From contig VYZB01000026.1 of NCBI GenBank assembly GCA_013397455.1, positions 1,532,255 through 1,596,254 on the forward strand: a DNA stretch of 64,000 bases, written 5' to 3'. A program made the translations under genes and the position numbers. Of the stretch, positions 57,863 to 64,000 are shown one piece after another. Under the pieces are notes generated by a model. The model was not told the DNA's origin. It did no database searches and saw only the letters and a list, made by a program, of their open reading frames with translations. Source of the stretch: Crotophaga sulcirostris (taxonomy: Eukaryota; Chordata; Aves; Cuculiformes; Crotophagidae). How positions within the stretch are numbered: the stretch's first letter is position 1; each line of letters opens with the position of its first letter.

Positions 57863-60800
57863 GAGACCTTGAAACAGCCTTCCACCAGTCTCCCGTCTTC
57901 CACCCAGGATTAGGGGACCCTTCAGTTAGTCACTTTTCATCCATGCACAGATGGAGTCTTCACGCAGTCTCTCAAGTAGTGGTTGTAGGCAGTGAAGGTT
58001 TTCCTGGACGGATATTTGAGGGGTGTTCTGTATTATGATCTGTTGGAGGACAGGAATTCTGACATTCATTAGAGAAAGTACTTTGGAAGGGGCAGGTCGG
58101 TGGTTCCACTTTTCCTTTTTTTCTGATAGTTATTACACTGAAAGGGCTCAGGAAGCAAAAAAACAGTAGTTCAACAGTAGTGAAGTTGAATCTTCAAGCT
58201 ATGCATTGATGTTATCCATCAGTGCAGTCATACATCTGTGCACCACTGGACAGGGATAGCCACTTTTCCTGGCTGAGGAAAGAAGTCACCCTTGTCTTAT
58301 TCTGACAGGGTGAGAGTGGAAGCTGTAAAATGAAGGAGGGTGAGAAAGTCAGTGAAAGACGAGTGGTTTGCTAAGAGCAGACAGCTCACACAGTAATTCT
58401 GCACGTCCTGGAGAGTGCTCGCTGTTTTTATCACTTGGAGGAAGTGTATAGAAGACAAGAGGTCACTTAAAGGACACTAGTGTTTACCCACTGAACATGA
58501 AAGTGCAACAATTAAAGTACAAATACTTTGCATGTATCATAGTAGGAAATACGAAATACTAATGATAAGATCAAATATAACGAGACCAGAAAAAAAGTAT
58601 TGACGGAAACCCTTGTGAAAGACTGAAGACTGTGTTTTTAAACAGGCATAGGAGGGGGATGGTTGGGTAGACTTCAGATGTTTTAGGGAATCCTTTGATA
58701 TCTGTCCAGATGCTTGCACACTGAATGAATGTTGGGTTTGTGGGAGATGTTTGTGGAAGACTGCATCAGTACTACCATCCTCAATTGCCCAGTAATGAGG
58801 GATATCATACTACATGATTAAGTTGAACCAGCTAGTTCACACTATAGATGGGTGGCAGGAACAACTCTGGACTATTGCACATCACATTCTTACTTTCTTG
58901 TGAGAAGAACATTTTGATTCTGCTCATTACCTAGCTTCTGGTTGCACTTTTCACAGCAATTCCTTTAAGAATATCCTCAAAAATATTCTTCATCTTCAAA
59001 GTTTCCCAAAAGTTTTCCTCACTCTGAAGGAAGAGAAGATTTGGGACTTTCACTATGTAGCTTAACACTGCATCAACATTTAAAGATGGAAATACCCTCC
59101 TGCTACTCTGACCCCTGAAGAGCAGAAGGCAAATGAATAAACACAGATGTTGATCCTAGATAGAAAACAAAGCAGCTCAGGATAATGACAGGATCACTGC
59201 CAAACTACAGTGTACTGGAAATAAGCCCCACCACACTTTTACATATGTTGAACTACTACACTGCAAATTTATTTTATTTTCAGATAGGAGCACATGTGTT
59301 GTTATCAGTTAATCCATGCCAATCCTTACACTAATAACTGAAATGTGAGACATAACAACAACCTCAATTCAAACAAAACATTGCTGCACACAGGAACTAT
59401 TTAAGGAAGTATATACCTATGCTGCAGCTGGCATCTAGAGAAAACGAATAAGGGAATGTGAGCAAATGAAAGTCACCCATGGAGGTATTCAAAGTAAAAG
59501 ACAAAGGTAAAGAAGTAAAGTAAAGAAAAGACAGATTTCTATTCCTTCTAGTTGATCATAGATACATAACCGAGATAACTAAAATTGGGATTGGATCACC
59601 AAATTTTGGTAGAGAAAGACACTTCTTTAGGGCAATTCTATCATTTACATGGTCCAGAAAGGGAGAATTATCTCCCAGTAGAAACTCCTGCAGGGTAGCT
59701 AAAAAAGTAACATGAGTCTGAGTTCTGCTGAGATTTTAAAGAGCATGTAACTACCTCAATCCTGGTGATATTTTCAATATTTTCTTGGTTTAATCTACAG
59801 ATTCTGAAGTGATTTATGTAACATATTTTTGAGGTAACTTCTTATAACTAGAAAAATGTCCAAGTCTAGGGAAAGATGCCATTTAAAGCATTCAAATATT
59901 ATTATTTTTTTAATATATTGAAGAGCTCTTCTTCACATGACTGAGGGATAGTGTTCCACCTGAGTAGAATCTGACAGTCATCTGCAATTAGCCGGATATT
60001 AAAAAAAACTTAAAAAATAAAAAATTGGAAATACCAAAGTGGATGAAATTATTGGAAATCAATGAAAATCTTCATACTATAGGTCTTTACACAATTCTTT
60101 TATATTAATGAAGATATTACTTTTAAATGTACACAGTTCAGCAATAAAACACCTAAGACTTAAGAATCTTCTTGAATTTAGGTTTAATTTATAAATCTGG
60201 TCATGCATATTCTTATCTACATTTGTGTAGACACTCTAATTGTCATGAATGCGCTCATAAAAACGTTTTGCCTTTTTATTTTTTTTTATAAAGAACTACT
60301 TAAAAATAAATAGCAATACTTCCAGGCAAAGGATACATCTCCACTGGGAAAGGGTCATAAGAGATCTTCACTTTCCCTGTCTGCAAGAAAAACCTTCAAT
60401 AGATGGGAATAACCAAAGTAAATGCAAAATAATCAATACCACCTGCCCTTGAGGCTAGGAATTGGGTCATAGGTCTCTTTTAACTGGTAGCGTAGGCATA
60501 GTCTGTAAGTGTTGATAGGAAAGCTGTAGTACAAAATCTAAATAGGGAAATAGAATTCTGAAACTTGTTTTAACCTTCCCTGCAGAAAACAAAATATAGA
60601 CACTATGGAAAAATGCAGATTATGGAAAATGGTGTTTAAAGTTTCATCTGATAAAGGCATTTCCGTCGCAATGTAGTAGGGTGTAAAATCATCAGTAGGG
60701 AATATGCTCCCAAATCATAGAAGATGAAGGTTTTAAATGGAGTTTGGGGAAAAACCTGGAGCTGGCGAAAAAAGAGGTGGAAAAATGTGTCATTAGTTGA

Positions 60801-61847
60801 GCTACAGCTTGAATCACCCTGAGGTTCTTGGATGTGTTCCTACTCATAGCTATCAATATCATGATCTTTCAGTTTTTGTTGCACTACTGCATGTCTCAAT
60901 TAAGGAAATTAATAAAGCAATTTTTTTCTTTTTATCATTCAATAGTAGGAAGATTAACCTGATTTTGAGAATCTTTGTATCACTATACTTCGTATAATGA
61001 TCTCACCTATCAAGTTTCTTGTTTTATTGCATAACTTCTAATTAACTCCCCTGTTAACGATTTGATACTCTTCATTTTGCAGTTTGAGACTGTTATCAAA
61101 GCTTTTCTGAAATTAAGTACTGTTAGTTCTATTCATTGCTTAAAATTCATCATTGGCTTTTGTGAATTGTTAATGGCTTCATTAAAAGAGCACAGCCAGA
61201 ACACTGCTAAGCACTGGTATGATCCTCGTCATCATAAGACCTGAATGCTTCTTAGTCATTAATGGATTTTTGTCCTCTCATATCCATGGGAAATAGTGAA
61301 ATATTATCTGTACTCTGTATAAGGAGAAGTGAAAAGGAGTAGGCTAAGTATACTATTCAAGACAATATGGAAAGAAAAAAGCCAAAACTGTAACTCAGTC
61401 GACCATAAGTCTCTTGAACATCACCTTTTTCAGCTTTTCAGAAATTAGCCCATACTTCTGACTAGAACTCTTAGATTTTTTGGGAATCTTTGGATTCTCA
61501 AAAGAAGATGTTTACTGGAGAGTGATCAATGTTTTTAATTTCTTTTTTCTGTAACAGATGAATTTCCATCAGAGAAATAAAAAATACTCTACTGAGAAAC
61601 ACTGACAAGTGTTTATAGGGAATGCAGTTCAGGTTTCCTGTGTTTCTATTCTGATTTTTTCCACAGTCAGAATCTCTTAGACTAACTCCATAGCCAAACA
61701 ACCAAGGAAGACAGAAGTCAGTATGCATCACAGACTTTCTAATTTTTCCAGATTGCTTCAAAGAAGACAAGTAGGACGTAAGGCATCCAAAATATATTAC
61801 AGTGCTTCTTAAATATTTGCTTTTGTTTATTTTTTTTTGATAGATTG
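57863..61847. other. unique AT-rich sequence, nothing firm
   Basis: No gene recognised. 61060-61200 weakly resembles a very old CR1 coding segment read on the minus strand (GTTATCAAAGCTTTTCTGAA block), too faint to call. AT-rich sequence at 60120-60270 has regulatory-like texture. Confidence 0.45.
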
Positions 61848-62165
61848 TATCACAGTATCACAGTATTACAAGGTTGGAAAGGACCTTTGAGATCATCAAG
61901 TCCAACCTATAACCCAACAGTAACACTAACACCAACACCAACCCATCATCTAAACCATGGCACTAAGTGCCTCATCCAATCTCCTCTTAAACACCTTCAG
62001 GGACCGCGACTCCACCACCTCCCCAGGCAGTGCATTCCAATGGCCAATCACCCTTTCAGTGAAGAATTTTTTCCTAATATCAAGCCTAAACCTCCCCTGA
62101 CGAAGCTTGAATCCATGTCCTTTTGTTCTGTCACAGGTCATCTGAGAGAAGAGACCAACTCCTGT
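61848..62165 (-). mobile_element. CR1: CR1 3' end, well preserved, TATCACAG-type tail
   Basis: The tail is TATCACAGTATCACAGTATT instead of the ATAGAATC type, followed by AAGGTTGGAAAGGACCTTTG. The minus strand over 61950-62141 keeps an open ORF2 C-terminus ([39 protein letters not shown]). The low divergence and distinct tail suggest the youngest CR1 here and a different subfamily. It is 5'-truncated at about 62165. Confidence 0.95.
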
Positions 62166-62299
62166 CTGACTGTACTACTGTCCGTGAAAAGAGATTATTT
62201 AAAAAAAAAAATAATTAAAAAGTCCCTACTAAAAATATTCAGCTTGATAAAGGATCTCTCTTCCAACTTCTTCTCCATTTTCCTCTGAAGCTTTTTGTT

Positions 62300-62620
62300 T
62301 TCATCATATTCATTGGTAAGGGATTCCATGTCTACCCTGCTTTAATAAAGAACAATTTCCTCCACTTCATTCTGCACCTTCCTTCAACTTTGACTGTTAG
62401 GTCCTACTATTCTTCTTGCATTAGAAGACAAGATGAATAATGAATTTTTATTCAACCTCCTGATGTGTCTCATGATTTTATAGGTCTGTAGTATATCTCC
62501 TCTGAATCATCTCTGTGACAGACTCCAGACCCTTCAGTCATTCTTCATATGGGTGGAAAGAGAGGTTCATACCTTTGATCGCTCTTCTCTCAAAGTTTTG
62601 CAGTTTTCTTAGAGATTACA
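62300..62620 (-). mobile_element. ancient CR1 fragment adjoining the young CR1
   Basis: On the + strand the blocks TGAATTTTTATTCAACCTCC, TCATGATTTTATAGGTCTGT, AGTATATCTCCTCTGAATCA and TCTTCATATGGGTGGAAAG match, in order, the 3' region of old amniote CR1/L3 elements. No frame survives. Confidence 0.6.
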
Positions 62621-63699
62621 GGATTATAGCTGCACTTAGAAATTAAGATATAAACAAACTATGGATTTATACACTGGCAGAATTATATTTCCTGTTTTGT
62701 TCTGTTCCTTGAACTTGATCTTTTGACTGAGAGGAAACACTGAGTTGGTACATTCATGGAAAAAGAAAGATTCTTACCAAACCATGTGCTACTTTCTATA
62801 TATTTAAAGCAAAAATCCTTGCCTGTCACACTGGAAATTTAAATTCTTGAGATAGGAGGATAATATACATGAAAACTAACAGTTGGGGGGCTGCAGGTAG
62901 TTACCAGAGATGCACGTATAACCTGTAAACGTTACATCAGGATCTTCCCTTCTGTGAAAATGGATGACAGAAAAAAAAAACCTAAAACAAGCCACCAAAC
63001 ACTTACTATATTTCAGATTAAACTCTGGATTTGAATTACTTAATTATGTTTATGTTTCTTTTATAAGTAGCTTATACTTGGTTTCAAATAGAATGAAGCT
63101 TCCTACTACATTATTTAATAGATAGTCTCTGAATCACTAGGTAACCAGAGAGTATCAAGGAGGTGACATGTTGTAATACACATGACATTTATCTAAATCA
63201 GTCCTGTTTAATATGGCAAATAAACCCCTTCACTACTATTGTAACATTTAGCACCTTTTCCATGTAATTCAGTTCATAGACATCTAATTAAAGATCAGTG
63301 AACCAAGTGTTTAAAAAGGCAACCAATTTAATTGCTGTAATTGTATGATTTAGATGAATAATAAATGTGCTAATGATACTATAATATTAGGTGTTCAAGT
63401 TGGTGATCAAGTCAATTAAAACATAATTGTAAAGCAGTAATCCACAAATAATGAGTGAAATCCTTCCTTTTGAAGATGATGTTGACAGGAATAAAATACA
63501 GTAACATTATCACATTTTGACATTTAATATGACACAAAAGAATATATAGACAAATTTTAATCCCACTAATCAAGTAGAAATAAGAGTGTCCATTGCCTCC
63601 CCTCTTTCAAACAGAGATGCAAAATTAGCCATTGGAGGGAAATGATATAAAGTGTTTTATAAGATACTTATTGTAATTCTTGGACTGGCCGGCCTGTAG
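62621..63699. other. AT-rich unique sequence; possible conserved noncoding element at 63080-63660
   Basis: No repeat or gene. 63080-63660 is dense in homeodomain-type cores, such as CATCTAATTAAAG, CCAATTTAATTGCTGTAATT and GTCAATTAAAACATAATTG, and has long stretches without simple-repeat decay. This texture is common in deeply conserved enhancers of gene deserts, but conservation cannot be judged from one sequence. Confidence 0.35.
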
Positions 63700-63855
63700 T
63701 ATAGAATCACAGAATAATAGAATCATTAAGGTTTGAAAAGACCTCTAAAACCCTCAAGTCCCACCATCGGCCCAACAACACCATGTCTATTAAACCACAT
63801 CCTGGAGTGCCACATCTGCATGATTTTTGAACACCTCGAGGGATGATGACCTGTA
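63700..63855 (-). mobile_element. CR1: CR1 3' end, 5'-truncated (about 155 bp)
   Basis: ATAGAATCACAGAATAATAG tail, AAGGTTTGAAAAGACCTCTA core and GTCCCACCATCGGCCCAACA block. Moderately diverged, ending near GAACACCTCGAGGGATGATG. Confidence 0.93.
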
Positions 63856-64000
63856 GTGAGATCTTCCGGAGTTATTTAAATCTGGAGTGATATCCACAAC
63901 TGACAGCCCCACCAGAACAGACAATTGCAGTGCACACATCATCTACTTGTTTGTCAGAAACAGCCTCTCACTAGGAATCAATCAGAAAATGAAATAAAAT
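63856..64000. other. window end, nothing recognised
   Basis: No feature seen; too short to judge. Confidence 0.5.

Noticed and set aside
61062..61244. Last exon after a tcttcattttgcag acceptor
   Set aside because: The region weakly resembles an ancient CR1 segment and has no polyadenylation signal close to the stop.

Overview
This window looks like bird (avian) nuclear DNA, read as one contig with a 367-base gap at its start and a 35-base gap at 31025-31059. The main evidence is CR1-family non-LTR retrotransposon copies, nine of which keep a recognisable avian-type 3' end: a run of ATAGAATCATAGAATCAT-type repeats next to a GGTTGGAAAAGACC-type core when read on the + strand. There are also several avian-style endogenous retrovirus LTRs, AT-rich unique sequence, and no long open frames. 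I see no bacterial, plasmid or phage features, no CRISPR, no tRNA or rRNA, and no protein gene I can name. The longest open frame is 196 codons and resembles nothing I know.

Layout. 368-11242 is mostly unique sequence with one weak minus-strand exon candidate (7073-7187). 11243-16545 is repeat-rich: a GAAG microsatellite, two CR1 copies, a short hAT-type DNA transposon with its target duplication (13451-13659), and a CR1 copy (14686-16545) split by a solo LTR. An old CR1-like fragment lies near 18200-18470 and a second type of LTR at 20545-21375. A CR1 3' end at 24053-24423 abuts a GC-rich block of unknown origin. 24841-43100 is mainly unique sequence. It contains an ancient plus-strand CR1 reverse-transcriptase fragment cut by the assembly gap, a diverged 160-base direct duplication (39143-39305 and 39739-39907), and the best exon-like segment (40372-40457, +). 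43110-43735 is a CR1 inserted inside an older CR1 of opposite orientation. 44810-45626 is a second LTR of the type seen at 15238, and 48575-49545 a third LTR type with internal tandem repeats. The rest is unique sequence with scattered CR1 copies, ending in AT-rich sequence (63080-63660) whose motif content suggests a conserved noncoding element.

No set of genes works together here. The window is best read as intergenic or deep intronic DNA. What it offers is a layered insertion history, with nested elements and target duplications visible at base level, and several splice-bounded open segments that transcript data could confirm or dismiss. Repeat identities rest on my familiarity with avian CR1 and LTR sequences, not on a database search.
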